The notes beneath the pieces were generated by a model. The model worked only from the letters and a program-made list of their open reading frames with translations. It did not search any database and had not been told where the DNA came from. From Siphonodentalium dalli (taxonomy: Eukaryota > Mollusca > Scaphopoda > Gadilida > Siphonodentaliidae), in assembly GCA_032622095.1 (NCBI GenBank), contig CP136061.1, positions 47,561,797 through 47,625,796 on the forward strand: 64,000 nucleotides of DNA. Reading direction: 5' to 3'. The position numbers and the translations under genes were made by a program. Shown in pieces: positions 23,237 through 34,990 of the stretch (position 1 is its first letter; every line of letters starts with the position of its first letter).

Positions 23237-23319
23237 CTTCTGTAATAGGAACTCGACTCCATATCCCTGTATCCGTGGCATGCATCATATCAGCTGTTTA
23301 CGTTTTGTTCATCAGGTGA
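23237..23319 (+). CDS. TMEM167B: TMEM167B (Kish-B), last coding exon with stop
   Basis: 83 nt from acceptor ttttacag|CTTCTG to TGA at 23317-23319. It reads (A)SVIGTRLHIPVSVACIISAV, then YVLFIR and stop, and includes the C-terminal transmembrane helix. The family ends in YVLFIK. Exons 1-3 sum to 225 nt. Confidence 0.95.
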
Positions 23320-23700
23320 TAATAAAATCTTAACTCACTGCTCATCAACTATTGAGATTCCACAAGACTGAGTATGTGACGAACCATGTCAATCAGAAAC
23401 TTTGATTGATACCAAATCTGTGATATTGAAACTGACAAAATGTTCGTCTTCCACTGGATTTTTGACTTGTGATCTTGGGTACTGTGAATGGCGAAATCTC
23501 CCAAGCACAAGCTTCTCAACCAAAGATGGACAGAGAAAAGTTGGGAGTTAATTTTATTAATATTGAAAATACTGCTTTGAAATATTGCTGCATGTTTTTT
23601 CTGTTGTTCAGACCTATATACATGCATGTGTTATTACAGATAACCAATGCCATTGTATGTGTCTATTTAATAGTATTTATTATGCTTCAATCAATAAATC
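23320..23700 (+). other. Probable TMEM167B 3'UTR with poly(A) signals
   Basis: AATAAA occurs right after the stop (23321-23326) and again at 23693-23698 (TCAATAAATC), followed by AATAATTG. The second is the more credible signal because the first would leave almost no 3'UTR. The cleavage site is not visible. Confidence 0.5.
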
Positions 23701-23754
23701 AATAATTGTTTGGTGGTCTCTCTTCCTTGCATTTTTCATATAAATTCCAGGCAA

Positions 23755-23980
23755 CACAAGCTTCTGTCACTAGAGGACCCTTTTCGGTTCAATTTTTTTC
23801 TGTGGGAGAACAGATGTTGCTATTTTAGAGAACAGTGGTGTTTGTGCAGATACATGATGGAATAATGATTTTAATCACTTTCATTTTGAGTATGTTCCAT
23901 ACTATATTTTTCTTACATGATAATACTCTTTTGATAATACCCTTACAAACATATTATCAAACAAGTTTGATATAAAATTA
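23755..23980 (+). repeat. Dispersed repeat, inverted partner of 45838-46045
   Basis: Shares in order (inverted at the second site) GCTTCTGTCACTAGA, CTGTGGGAGAA, TAGAGAACAGTG, TGTGCAGATACATGATGGAA, GAGTATGTTCCATACTATAT and AACATATTATCAAACAAGTT. No ends are clear and its class is unknown. Confidence 0.75.
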
Positions 23981-24322
23981 TCGGATTTGTTGTTGTAAAG
24001 AGAGACCATCTATGAGGATGTTAGAGGGCATTATATATTTAATTGAAAATAGTAATTGCATATAAATGTGAAACAGACTGTAGGCTCCATAGGTGGCTTA
24101 TTTGTCAGGTAACCTTTATGTAGAAGATTGGATGATCGACCAAAGTAATCCATTCTGTTGCTGAATTTTGACCTGATACCAGTGATTCCCATAAATAGTA
24201 AACTGGACATTCATCAGATGAAATTTATGGTTTTTGAGCAGGAAAAAAAGACTAAGGAGGTAAAACGTATGTAATTGATTAATAAAAAAATCACCAAAAA
24301 ATTGGTATCTACTTGTGTGATG

Positions 24323-24525
24323 TACTGTATACACCCGTCAGTAAGCCCAGTCCATAGGGAGCCTCGCATTTATAAGAAAACACATTGGCCTAACAATCTT
24401 GACCTTGTAAGCCAGTGCATTCTCTTATATATACGAGGCTCCCTATGGGTGACTCGCATATATAGGAGAATGCACTGGCACGGGATCTCTAATGCTGCAC
24501 CAGCGCAGCTCTCATCATGAAAGGG
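24323..24525. mobile_element. Composite: CTGTATACACCCG end fused to TTAA-type hairpin MITE
   Basis: Starts TGTATACACCCGTCAGTAAG, the end of the 48100-48553 element, then runs directly into the TCCATAGGGAGCCTCGCATT hairpin of the TTAA family and ends GAAAGGGTTAA (TTAA at 24526-24529). It is either a nested insertion with a lost left end or a recombinant. Confidence 0.65.
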
Positions 24526-24529
24526 TTAA

Positions 24530-25311
24530 AATGATTGGTATGTCTATCTTTAATATTGTTGAAATAAGTGATATTCACTCCCCCTTAACATTGTTGTTAA
24601 AAATACTGTATCATAAATATATTAATAATTTATATATTATAACTTCATATTCATATCGAATGTATGATCTCATTAACATCTTTGCATATCTCAAACTCAT
24701 ATCATTTTTGTTTGGCTGATTGTCATTGTTATTTTATTATGTACATGGAGAAAACTTGACTATGTATCAGAAGTAGAACTTGACTACCGGGTATGTATTA
24801 GAAGTAGACTCTACAATCATTCTTTGAACAATTAGTCCTTCAAATAAGTTCCTTATGTTTCTAGGCTTTCACACAATTTTAAGTGTTATATCTGACACAA
24901 GTTTAAAGGCCCAATCAATTTTTGAGTCACGGATTATTTTTTTTATAGTGCCTTCATATACGGTTTTAATAACAATCTATGCCATAATATATTATTAAAA
25001 TACTATAGTTCATCACCATTTAGAATGTCGGTGTCTCAGAAGGTGCCTGTAGAGTAATAGAAAATAGCTGAAATAAGAAAATCATCTCCCCCGTTATTGC
25101 TCCCAGAATGCAACAGAATTCAAACTATAGATTATTATCAATGGAAGGGGAATAACTCTATATCTAAATATAGAGTTAATGAAAATAATTGACTTAAAGT
25201 GCATAAACTTGATCACAGAACAGACGCCAGTTTCTCAATAAAAATAACATGTTCACTGTTTATTACATCGAATAAGTTGAAAATACAATGTTTTGGAGCT
25301 TACTCTTCCAA
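24530..25311. other. Intergenic, no feature recognised
   Basis: AT-rich sequence before the 48-bp minisatellite. A small hairpin TCTATATCTAAATATAGA is at about 25157. No exon was seen. Confidence 0.4.
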
Positions 25312-25983
25312 ATGGTATATAATATGGCATATATTTTATATAATGTGATCTGGGGGTTCATGGTATATAATATGGCATACATTTTATATAATGTGATCTG
25401 GGGGTTCATGGTATATAATATGGCATACATTTTATATAATGTGATCTGGGGGTTCATGGTATATAATATGGCATACATTTTATATAATGTGATCTGGGGG
25501 TTCATGGTATATAATATGGAATACATTTTATATAATGTGATCTGGGGGTTCATGGTATATAATATGGCATACATTTTATATAATGTGATCTGGGTGTTCA
25601 TGGTATATAATATGGCATACATTTTATATAATGTGATCTGGGGGTTCATGGTATATAATATGGCATACATTTTATATAATGTGATCTGGGGGTTCATGGT
25701 ATATAATATGGCATATATTTTATATAATGTGATCTGGGGGTTCATGGTATATAATATGGCATATATTTTATATAATGTGATCTGGGGGTTCATGGTATAT
25801 AATATGGCATATATTTTATATAATGTGATCTGGGGGTTCATGGTATATAATATGGCATATAATTTATACAATGTGATCTGGGGGTTCATGGTATATAATA
25901 TGGTATATATTTTATAGAATGTGATCTGGGGGTTCATGGTATATAATATGGCATACATTTTATATAATGTGATCTGGGGGTTC
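25312..25983 (+). repeat. 48-bp minisatellite, about 14 units
   Basis: Unit core is TGGTATATAATATGGCATAC, then ATTTTATATAATGTGATCTG, then GGGGTTCA. Units differ by only a few substitutions (C/T in GCATAC/GCATAT, G/A in GGCA/GGAA). 48 is divisible by three, so long frames are open on both strands (16-residue peptide repeats such as MAYILYNVIWGFMVYN on the plus strand). I treat these as non-coding: there is no start context and no conservation beyond the unit. Confidence 0.95.
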
Positions 25984-26158
25984 GAAAATTAAATGGGTCT
26001 TTAAACCACATTTTTTTCAATATAAATATACGAGGTTGTACTTGTAGCTTTAATAATATTATATATTAAAACTATTTTTTTTCCAATATGAATTCTCTTG
26101 AGTTTGTAGCTTTATTAATATTATTTAAGGCCCACATAATCTTCAAATCACCAAACTA

Positions 26159-26300
26159 CAGTAATGCTCTAAATAATCGACTCCTTAACCACAGCAGAAT
26201 TATGGGTAACTTTTCCGGATTTAGTCGGAAATATGGCTTGTTGCCATTCATCGGAAAGCTCTCACTGTGGTTAAGGAGTCGATTATTTAGGGCATTACTA
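26159..26300. mobile_element. Mariner/pogo-like palindromic MITE
   Basis: TA flank then CAGTAATGCTCTAAATAATC, GACTCCTTAACCACAGCAGA and ATTATGGGTAACTTTTC, with the inverted end GTTAAGGAGTCGATTATTTA. One arm is shortened. Other copies are at 30081, 35207, 50206 and 51763. Confidence 0.8.
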
Positions 26301-26576
26301 TATATACCATTGAAATAGGAAGCTCAATAACATCATTTCATCGTCAAAATATAAAGGTTCTTTCTGGTCGTTTTTTTTATATGCCCGTTATTTCAACGGA
26401 ACGTATTATGTTATTGGTTCATCGATTCGTCGTTCTGTCCGTTTGTTTCCAGATGATGACTTTAGTAAGTTTGAACTGAATGGAATGAAATTTGGTATGT
26501 GGGTTTACTAGCACAAAATATAGATCAGGTTCAAATTCTGGTTATGCCCGCCAATGATGTTGAAGCTATATTTTAT

Positions 26577-26960
26577 TAAAGGCATGGATGGCCTTCACTG
26601 TGGGTATGTTGTTACAATAGTCACACCCGTTATAACTGCCATATACAGAAAGAATATTAAAATATAGACATATTTTGTTCTTGTACCAATCAGAAATATC
26701 ACGTAAATAGTATGTCATTGTCAAGTTCGTATGTTGTGTTATGTAAACAAAAGCCAGGTTCTGTAAGTGTAACATTTGTGGCTTTTGTTTACATAACAAA
26801 GCATACAAACTTGACAATAACATACTATTTAAGCGATATTTATGATTGGTATAAGAACACAATCTGTCTATATTTTAATATTCTTTCCGTTATGGTGGTT
26901 CTAATGGATGAGACTATTTTAACAGCAATATCCACCGCGAAGGCCATCTGCCACCTTTAA
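26577..26960. mobile_element. Foldback MITE with ~170-bp arms
   Basis: The left arm (about 26577-26755) with TGGATGGCCTTC, AATATTAAAATATAGAC, TAGTATGTCATTGTCAAGTT and GTTATGTAAACAAAAGCC is repeated inverted at about 26780-26960. Ends read TTAAAGGCA and TTAAAGGTGG, so TTAA may be the target site. Confidence 0.8.
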
Positions 26961-27296
26961 AAGTCTCCGATTGTTTGGATGTTGCCATTGAGTTTGCAAG
27001 CTGTACATTGTTCATGAGGATATATACATACATGTACATGTGCTATATATAGGGTAATAAACTATGCAAATGGTCTTTTAGTGTTCCTTCAATTTTAACC
27101 TTAGTTTAGTCGATCAGGGTGTCAAATTGCATATCCTAAATGAGTGTTACAGGGATAACATTCATCTCGTGATATGGTTCTTGATATTCTGAATTGTACC
27201 ACAGAAGATGTGGTACATTAACAATCGGTACAATGCTGCCAACACCTCAAACTTTCAGAACATATCATGGCTACCTACTTATTCTGAATAATATTT
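26961..27296. other. Intergenic, nothing recognised
   Basis: No exon or repeat family seen. A small hairpin at about 27195-27218 reads TACCACAGAAGATGTGGTA. Confidence 0.4.
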
Positions 27297-27725
27297 AAAG
27301 GTACTCAGTCTGATTCGATGGTCCCCATATCATCAGATTCCAACAACAACATTTAACATGAAATGCTGCTTCAGTTATCAGAATCGATTAATTGCCCCAA
27401 AATAATGTTAACCACAGTCAACTATAGTATAAAATTGCCCAAATCATTTTAGTTATCGATATTTTGTTCAAAATTTGTCCAGATTGTCAATATCTAATAC
27501 CTAAAGCCACTTGATTTCATGATTTCAGAGTTATCCATCTTCATCCAAAATTGGTCCGAGACCACCGGCTTGACAAATATTTGCCAGGCCACCAAAAATT
27601 ACATATCTTGGGGAAATAACAAATTTCAAAAATTGATATCTGAGCTTGATGGGTTGTATTCCTCAACTTGTTTTTACCCTGAACTGGCCGAAGCCAAAGA
27701 AATAGTAATTTGGGAGCGTTAATTT
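27297..27725. mobile_element. Diverged copy of the 53.4-kb AAGGTACTCA element
   Basis: Begins TTTAAAGGTACTCAGTCTGAT and ends with a GAAGCCAAAGAAATAGTAAT block and TTGGGAGCG, matching both ends of the element at 53367-53667. The middle is different. Confidence 0.6.
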
Positions 27726-27741
27726 GGATTATGCATCTTAA

Positions 27742-28793
27742 TCCTTTGAACCCATAATGCAAACGAACCGTGACTATCCTGTAACACTGATATTTCGGTG
27801 CAGCGATGACATGAGGCAATAGCAAATTTGTATATATTATAGCCAGCGCCAGACCCACTGATTTATATGTGAATGGTTCAACATATGTCAGCGGTACCTG
27901 TGGTGTGTATGGAATGGTTGGCCACTAGTATCGGGTAGTAATATATGCAGCACAATGACAAATAAACAGTTTGTAGCATATTTATATGTGACATGCCCAC
28001 TAATATATATATTTAAATGGTCCCACACATGTCAGTGGTGGCAAGGGTGTGTATATGCCATGGTTGTCCACCAGTATCGGGTTGGAATATATGCGCATTG
28101 CATGGGCTATGATTCACAAAAAACATGCGTTTTAAGCGAAATGTGGCACTATATACTGGGCATGTATAAGCTATAATTGCATTTTCCTGCCAATTCTGAG
28201 TAGTTGCCTAGTAACCATTGCTAAGGAGAGATTAGGTTCATCTAATACCTAAATCCCGATCTTATGACCAGTGGTCCCTGCATGCATAACATTCCTGCAG
28301 TTTCAGACACGTGCCCCCTTTGAACATAACCAATTAACACCATGCGACTTGACATTTAAATAAAGGCAAATATACCACTTAATGGTTAGTGCAATGGTGT
28401 CATTCGACCATTTGTGTTATTTGCTTAGCAACTGTTGCTACCCTAAAATAAAACATTTAGTTCACTCTTCTGGTTGGGAATATCTCAAATTTCACATTAC
28501 TTAACATTTAAAACGTGATCACGGTCATTGAATTACGACACTAAAAGCTATATTTGCATTTTCCAGTCAATTCTGGGTAATTATGTAGCAACCGTTACCA
28601 AGAAGATGCTGTGGGACAAAGTCTCTCAATCTTGTCATGATCAGTGATCCATGGAGGACAAACATGTCAAGTTTCAGACCTGTGCCACAATTTACACATA
28701 ACCAATATCATGCGAAAAGCAACTGTCTAATTTAAAGGAACGGGGAGCCCCGGGTCGGGGTTTCGATCGCTGTGGGGCGTCAGGTTCAAAGGG
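27742..28793. mobile_element. TTAA-flanked element with internal ~377-bp direct repeat
   Basis: TTAA at 27738-27741 and 28794-28797. Ends are TCCTTTGAACCCATAATGC and (complement) CCCTTTGAACCTGACGCCC. Two direct copies of a block starting GCTATAATTGCATTTTCC / GCTATATTTGCATTTTCC (about 28171 and 28548) contain AACATAACCAAT- and CAAGTTTCAGACcTGTGCC-type segments. An additional ATCGGGTxGxAATATATGCG repeat lies at 27930-28095. It resembles piggyBac-type ends; no transposase is present. Confidence 0.7.
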
Positions 28794-28977
28794 TTAAGAT
28801 AAGTCTTATCTGCAAAATTTTACCAGAGAGGCAACGAAAAGGGGTCGCCGTTCAATAGTGACGTTACAGTTCAAAGAGAAGAAGTATATGGTGGAAAATC
28901 GTACCACTAGACTTTATTATATAGCAGGTCGCATGTCCGTCACTACAATTTCGACCAAAACATCCATCAAATTACAA

Positions 28978-29115
28978 AAGAAATACATACACTGCGCATC
29001 GGCGTGTATAGTCGAACATACTGATTGTAGGTCTCTGCTTCGAGACATCATACAATCAGTTTCTTTGTGTTCAAATTCTACTATACACGCCAATGCGCAG
29101 TGTATTTATTTCTTA
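28978..29115. repeat. Inverted repeat (hairpin) with ~55-bp arms
   Basis: AAGAAATACATACACTGCGC, ATCGGCGTGTATAGTCGAA and ACTGATTGTA are repeated inverted as TACAATCAGT ... CTATACACGCC and AATGCGCAGTGTATTTATTT. A foldback MITE or a remnant of one. Confidence 0.75.
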
Positions 29116-29664
29116 AATAAACACATCCAGTCCGAATCACAAACAAATAAACCATGACGCAAACAGACTTGCACAAGTCTGTCATGAGCAGATGTAATCA
29201 GATCAGAAAATGGCGATTTTTATTACAGCCATACTTTTTGAAGAATGGGGGGAAAATGACATTGTTTGCATTTTCCATTCTAGAGTTATTCTTTGTTTAT
29301 TTGGAAATCTTTTTATCCGTCCCTGCAGATATCTCAGCCCGCATAGGTTATTGGATCTGAATGAAAATTTTTGTATGGAGATTAGTCATCATGACTGGTT
29401 TCAAAAGAGTTCCCAATGATGTGGTTTGCATTTTCCATTTTAGAGTTATCCTGCTGATATGGTTCTGTCCTGCCCATATTTCAATTTACCATATGTCAAT
29501 TTACAACCGGGGTATGCCCGCTCCCCCGAGGTGTAGCTTCTTGTTTCTTACAATTATGTCTCGGCAGAAAACATCCGTTTTAAAATGCATATAGAGTTGT
29601 GGATATTGTTGAATATTTGGAACTTTATTGACATTTGTTGCCAAATGTGATGAAGTCTGGATAT

Positions 29665-30057
29665 AGTGTCTTACATTTGCAGAATGAGGCATGGCACAGT
29701 GAGCTAGCATCAGCAAATTCACCCTCTGGGGACCTCATTCTGCTTAGGCTTCATCTTCTGGGAAGTATCAAATTAACATTGATTTTAGTAACTTTTTTCC
29801 ATTCTGGGAAGTTTCTATATCCCCTAATTTGCAGAAGATACATGCATAATCGAGGTGACTTAATGGGTGAACATCACCAACTTCAACTGGGGAACTTCAA
29901 TCTGATCCTAGATCTCCCATAGCAGTTGAAGCCTAAGCAGAATGAGGTTCCCAGAGGGTGAATTTGGTTATGCTAGCCCGCATTGCAGGATAGCGTCACT
30001 AAATTCACCATCTGGGGACTTCATTCTGCAAATGGCAGACACACTATTTGCAGGCTT
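29665..30057. mobile_element. hAT-like MITE of the GAATGAGG family
   Basis: Arms TTTGCAGAATGAGGCA and (inverted) CTCATTCTGCAAATGGCAGA; CACCCTCTGGGGACCTCATT occurs internally. The centre is the family core (TTCTGGGAAGTATC, TATATCCCCTAATTTGCAGA, a CATAATCGAGGTGACTTAAT block, CTTCAACTGGGGAACTTC). It ends GCAGGCTTG. Confidence 0.8.
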
Positions 30058-30080
30058 GCCACCCCCAGTGTTTTGACATA

Positions 30081-30272
30081 CAGTAATGCTCTAATTAATC
30101 GACCTCTTAACCAAAGCAGAATTATGGGTAACTTTTCAGGATTTAGTCGGAAATATGGCTTGTTGCCATTCATCGGAAAGCTCTCGGCAACGAGCCATAT
30201 TTCCGACTAAATCCTGAAAAGTTACCCATAATTCTGCTTTGGTTAAGAGGTCGATTAATTAGAGCATTACTG
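30081..30272. mobile_element. Mariner/pogo-like palindromic MITE, nearly perfect
   Basis: TA flanks (30079-30080 and 30273-30274) around CAGTAATGCTCTAATTAATC. The arms match almost base for base to a centre in ATCGGAAAGCTCTCGGCAAC. Confidence 0.88.
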
Positions 30273-31750
30273 TACTTATTCAATTAATAACCACATGATT
30301 TATATACAATTTTTATTTATACAAAATAAAACAATTGCTATAGGTATTACATGATTCTGATATTAACCTCCTACGAATGACTGATAATGCTATACCATAA
30401 TTCAAGATGATGACGGGGAATAAACCAGATGTTTGAAAATAACGTGAATAGGCAAAAAATGATACATTTTAAATGAAAGCCAGATTGAAATGTTAATAAT
30501 TAATCAATTGGTGGGTGTTTGTTTTGATTTTTATGCAGACATAAGTATTAAACAATTCATATTTCGTTAAGATTTTTGATAGAAAGTCATTTAGATATAT
30601 AATCAATATATCCGGGCCGATGTAGTACCGGTATGTAAAGTTTAAATGAACTTTGTTCACAAATTGATCTTAAAATTAAAATGCCGATAAAGTCATGGTT
30701 ATTTTACCATTGAGTGGTGTGTATTTCTGTATCAAACATCAATCTCATGAGCAATATTTTCCCATCAGGCACCTGCTGCTGTCATTTTCATGCTTACTTA
30801 GAGTCAAATAGTAAAAAAATCCACAATATCTGAGCGACATGTTCCCGCTAACAATTATATCACACAGCCAAGCACCATGACAATCTCCATGACAGATGGT
30901 GCTCTTCTCTATGATCAGAAGCACATCATGAATGGTAATGGGAGATAATCCTTGTGTGGAGATTGATTTGATCGTACAGTACAGTATGCTAAAAGTTTGA
31001 TCAGATGATGTCTTAATAACTTCATTATTATCTCACAATAAGAAATAAACTGTGAGGTACTTAGCTGAATTCAAAATAAACTAATGGTTAACCCTTCAAT
31101 GAAGGAAGCTTCCTGAAATTTTGTGAAAACCCTGTGTCAATGTATTACACACCTATTGCTATCTTTCGGTTGATTGTGTTACTTCAATTGTAATTTCACA
31201 CAAATGGACTAGCCCAATTCCGGTAGCTTGCATTATGTAAATGACATGCATGAAAACCCAACCGATACTATAGTGATAATTCAACTTTATTATTTATTGA
31301 GTAGATGACCAACTAGCTTGGAAACCAAACAGAAACAAATATTTTAAACTCAAGACTGCTAGTGTGTAATAAATACAGAACCACAAAGGAAGTGAACTTC
31401 ATCGCACTTGTTTGTTATGTCACAAGTTACAACTCGAGCCAGGCGCTCGTAACATTTGAGCCACAACAAACTCGTGTGATAACATTCACCACATTCACAC
31501 GCCTGTGTGGTTATCTTATTTAGTCATCAAAGTGCGCCACGTAAAACTTAGATAATCACCAGTTCCACCTCACTTACCTACCACTTAATAAAGCAACAAA
31601 CTGAAGATCAGTCTGAGTTTCCTTGTGTATTCTCATATTTAGACCAGGAAGGGACCTACCAGAATATATAACGTAAATTTGTTATTGCGTTCTGGGGAGG
31701 GGGGGCCATCTGGCCATCTTCAAGTTTCTAAATTTGCATATTGTTTGAAG
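30273..31750. other. Intergenic; one TTAA-family end fragment
   Basis: Mostly unrecognised AT-rich sequence. Near 31090-31150 is an isolated TTAACCCTTCAATGAAGGAA end running into GAAAACCCTGTGTCAATGTA, a relic of the TTAA hairpin family. At 31365-31510 is a segment sharing GTGTAATAAATACAGAACCA with 33455-33475 and 37770-37800. No exon was seen. Confidence 0.45.
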
Positions 31751-31751
31751 T

Positions 31752-32110
31752 AAGCCTTGAAATAGTGCATCATTTGCAGAATGAGGTCCCCAGAGTATGA
31801 ATTTAGTGATGCTACTCTGCACAGCGGGCTATAATCACTAAATTCACCCTCTGGGGACCTCATTCTGCTTTGGCCTCATCTTCTGGGAAGTATCTATAGT
31901 CTCAAATTAATATAGGTTTTTAGTAACTTTTTCCCCTTCTGTTTCTATATCCCCTAATTTGCAGAGAATAAACTGCATAATTGACATGACTAATGGGTGA
32001 ACATCACCAACTTCAACTGGGGAACTTCAATCTGATCGTAGGTCTCCAATAGCAGTTACGGCCTAAGCAGAATGAGGTCACCAGAGGGTGAATTTGGTGA
32101 TGCTAGCCAG
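31752..32110. mobile_element. hAT-like MITE of the GAATGAGG family (right end lost)
   Basis: Left end AAGCCTTGAAATAGTG, two facing arms, the family core, and a third arm AGAATGAGGTCACCAGAGGG. It stops at GATGCTAGCC without the distal inverted end. Confidence 0.75.
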
Positions 32111-33290
32111 AGAGTACTGTTCAAACTATCTGCTTCCACAATTTCCACACAGAAGTTCATATTTGAAGAGTTTGCGTAGACTTTGTTATGGTGGATATTT
32201 TTTGGATACAGCATTTTTTATGCTGCACTCACCCGGGTCAATATGAAATGGGAAATCACAAGGAACTCAGATTTATATAAGGATATATAGATTATTCTTC
32301 CATGTATATATGACATGATGATAGACCGCTGTAAATCAGATTAAACTTCCATGTAAACATGACTGGGTTATTATTTAGCAGCAACTGTAATATTGAAACA
32401 AAGCAATCATTTTTTCACAGGTCATTTTTAATTATTGCAGCTTAGTAATTAGAGCCATGTGTTATAGTCATCCAATACTTCCTATGTTGTTCAAGACCTA
32501 TCAAATATTTCCTTAAAAAATTTGTTTCAGTTGTTGAGGTAGATTTAAGTTTTTTTTCAGATGTGTAAATAACAATTTGAATGACTATTCATATATTCAA
32601 TCCAAAGAAGATAAAAACAAACTGACGAAATTAGAATCACAGGTTTTGATTAATGTTTTCGTCTACATAACCATCTCCCAGTCATAAAATTATGGAAATT
32701 ACCTTAAAGTTATTTATAAATAAACATTCAGAAGTGATTGCAATAGTAACTATCCAGAAACAGAATGGAAAACAACAAAACTAACAAACTTATATTAGAT
32801 ATAACTAGCTCAAAAACATGATCATTATTTACAAAAACTAACAAATATGCCATATTGTCAACACAAATAATAAGCCTTAGTTCTTACTAACATTCATCAA
32901 TTAATCTGACCTGTTCACCCATCTTGGAGCAAGATATCACCGGAATCCTATGAACTTTCAAACATAATGCCATCCCATAGAGTGTAATCTAGAATCCTGA
33001 CCAGGTTAGATTTTAGAAAATTACACAAACAATTTATTTTGGAATATTTTTTACGACTCAAAATCTATAGGTCAAAATTACAAGGATGGATCGCAGTTTA
33101 ACGAACAGATCATCATAAAAGAACATGATTGTTATTACTTTCACCATATCAGTTCCAAGTTGTATACATATTACAGGGAATACAAGTCAGGGCATATGTT
33201 ATAATCCAAGTGGAATGTAAGTAACTAAGGCTGCTAAACTAATTTTCAGTTGAAATAAAACAAAGAAACAAATTTAGAGTTGTTAGAACA
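32111..33290. other. Intergenic, nothing recognised
   Basis: Long AT-rich stretch without repeats or exon candidates that I can support. Confidence 0.4.
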
Positions 33291-33475
33291 ATGGTATTTA
33301 ATACACAGAACTGCACCAAGTGTTACTGCACCAAGTGTTACTGACCATCAATTTATGGCACAAGTGTGATGATATAAAGATAGCATGAGCAAGTCAAGAT
33401 TTATCCTTCCCTGATCGCGAGTGTGCCATAAATTGTTGGTAAGTAACATATATGTGGTTCTGTATTTATTACATG
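33290..33475. repeat. Inverted repeat containing a doubled 17-bp unit
   Basis: TTTAATACACAGAACTGC, then CACCAAGTGTTACTG twice in tandem, then AATTTATGGCACAAGTGTG. The inverted partners ACTCGCACxx, GTGTGCCATAAATTGTTG and GGTTCTGTATTTATTACA lie at 33420-33475. Confidence 0.6.
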
Positions 33476-33629
33476 CCTGACCAAAATCTCCTCTTTGATT
33501 ATATCCCAAGGATTTTTCATTTTATAAGTTCTTATTTCAAAGCTCCAGTTGTCTTATCATGCCAAACATCAATTAGGTCCCGTATCTCAAATGCCTTTCC
33601 TTTTCAAATATATGTGAGGAACAGCTTAA

Positions 33630-33853
33630 CCTTTCCATGACTGGAGCTTCCTGAATTTTTGCGAAAACCCTGTGCCAATGCATTCTCTCATATATGCGAG
33701 TCTCCCATAGGGAGCCTCGCATATATGAGAGTACATTGGCCTAACAATATTTACCTTGACATTGTAAGCCAGAGCATTCTCTTATATATGTGAGGCTCCC
33801 TATGTGAGACTCGCATATATAAGAGAATGCACTGGCACAGGATCATAAAAGGG
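33630..33853. mobile_element. TTAA-type double-hairpin MITE, complete
   Basis: TTAA at 33626-33629 and 33854-33857. It starts CCTTTCCATGACTGGAGC and ends ATCATAAAAGGG. Two hairpins with arms GCATTCTCTcATATATGCGA and their complements flank CCTAACAATATTTACCTTGA. Confidence 0.8.
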
Positions 33854-34003
33854 TTAATATTATGAAACAGTTTGGGATACATGATTGGCATATTTACAGT
33901 AACAGGCATGTAATGAAGACCAATTTTCAGTTCTGTATTATTAATAATGATTCACCTGAGAATAACAATCACATGTACACAGAGCAGGTCTCACAAATGG
34001 TTC

Positions 34004-34430
34004 TGGACATTTGCAGAATGAGGTCCCCAGAGGGTGAATTTAGTGACACTAACCCACACAGCGGGCTAGTATAACCAAATTCATCCTCTGGGGACCTCAT
34101 TCTGCAATGGGATACCTAGACACTGATTTAAGTTCCCAGATGGTGAGGATGGTCATGTGCACCCATTAGGCACCTCAATTATGCATTGTGTCGTCTGTCA
34201 ATTTGGGGATATAGAGAAACTGAACTAAAACAAATAAAGAAACTTTCTAAAGAATCTAAACGACCTGTTTATTAGATAATAAAGAGGTTTTTTTCAGAAA
34301 ATGAGGCCTAAGCAGAATTAGGTACCCAGAGGGTGAATTCGGTGAATCTATCCCGCTGCGCAGGGTAGCGTCACTAAATTACCCTCTGGGGACCTCATTC
34401 TGAAAATGTCGAGCACCATATTTTGAGGCC
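34004..34430. mobile_element. hAT-like MITE of the GAATGAGG family
   Basis: Four GAATGAGG arms at about 34015, 34085, 34312 and 34385 around the family core. The right end runs directly into the 30-bp minisatellite. Confidence 0.75.
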
Positions 34431-34431
34431 T

Positions 34432-34990
34432 GTCAGAGGATGTCAGCACACATACCAATCCCACAGAGGATGTCAGCACACATACCAATCCCACAGAGGA
34501 TGTCAGCACACATACCAATCCCACAGAGGATGTCAGCACACATACCAATCCCACAGAGGATGTCAGCACACATACCAATCCCACAGAGGATGTCAGCACA
34601 CATACCAATCCCACAGAGGATGTCAGCACACATACCAATCCCAGAGGATGTCAGCACACATACCAATCCCACAGAGGATGTCAGCACACATACCAATCCC
34701 ACAGAGGATGTCAGCACACATACCAATCCCACAGAGGATGTCAGCACACATACCAATCCCACAGAGGATGTCAGCACACATACCAATCCCACAGAGGATG
34801 TCAGCACACATACCAATCCCACAGAGGATGTCAGCACACATACCAATCCCACAGAGGATGTCAGCACACATACCAATCCCACAGAGGATGTCAGCACACA
34901 TACCAATCCCACTGAGGATGTCAGCACACATTCCAATCCCACAGAGGATGTCAGCACACATACCAATCCCACAGAGGATGTCAACTCACT
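34432..34990 (+). repeat. 30-bp minisatellite, about 18 units
   Basis: Unit TGTCAGCACACATACCAATC, then CCACAGAGGA. One unit (about 34621-34648) lacks 2 bp, which shifts the frame mid-array and explains why the two plus-strand ORFs switch peptide (RMSAHIPIPQ versus DVSTHTNPTE). Units are nearly identical, so the array is young. It abuts a MITE; I consider the ORFs artefacts. Confidence 0.95.

Noticed and set aside
23321-23326. AATAAA directly after the TMEM167B stop as the poly(A) signal
   Set aside because: Would leave almost no 3'UTR; the signal at 23693 is more plausible, though use of the first cannot be excluded.
25263-25958. Long ORFs on both strands (over 200 codons) at the 48-bp array
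   Set aside because: Produced by a tandem unit divisible by three; no start context, domain or splice support.
28720-28800. GGTTTCGATCGC / GGTTCAAA as a tRNA-like T-arm
   Set aside because: No matching acceptor stem, D-arm or box A; the sequence is the end of a TTAA-flanked element.
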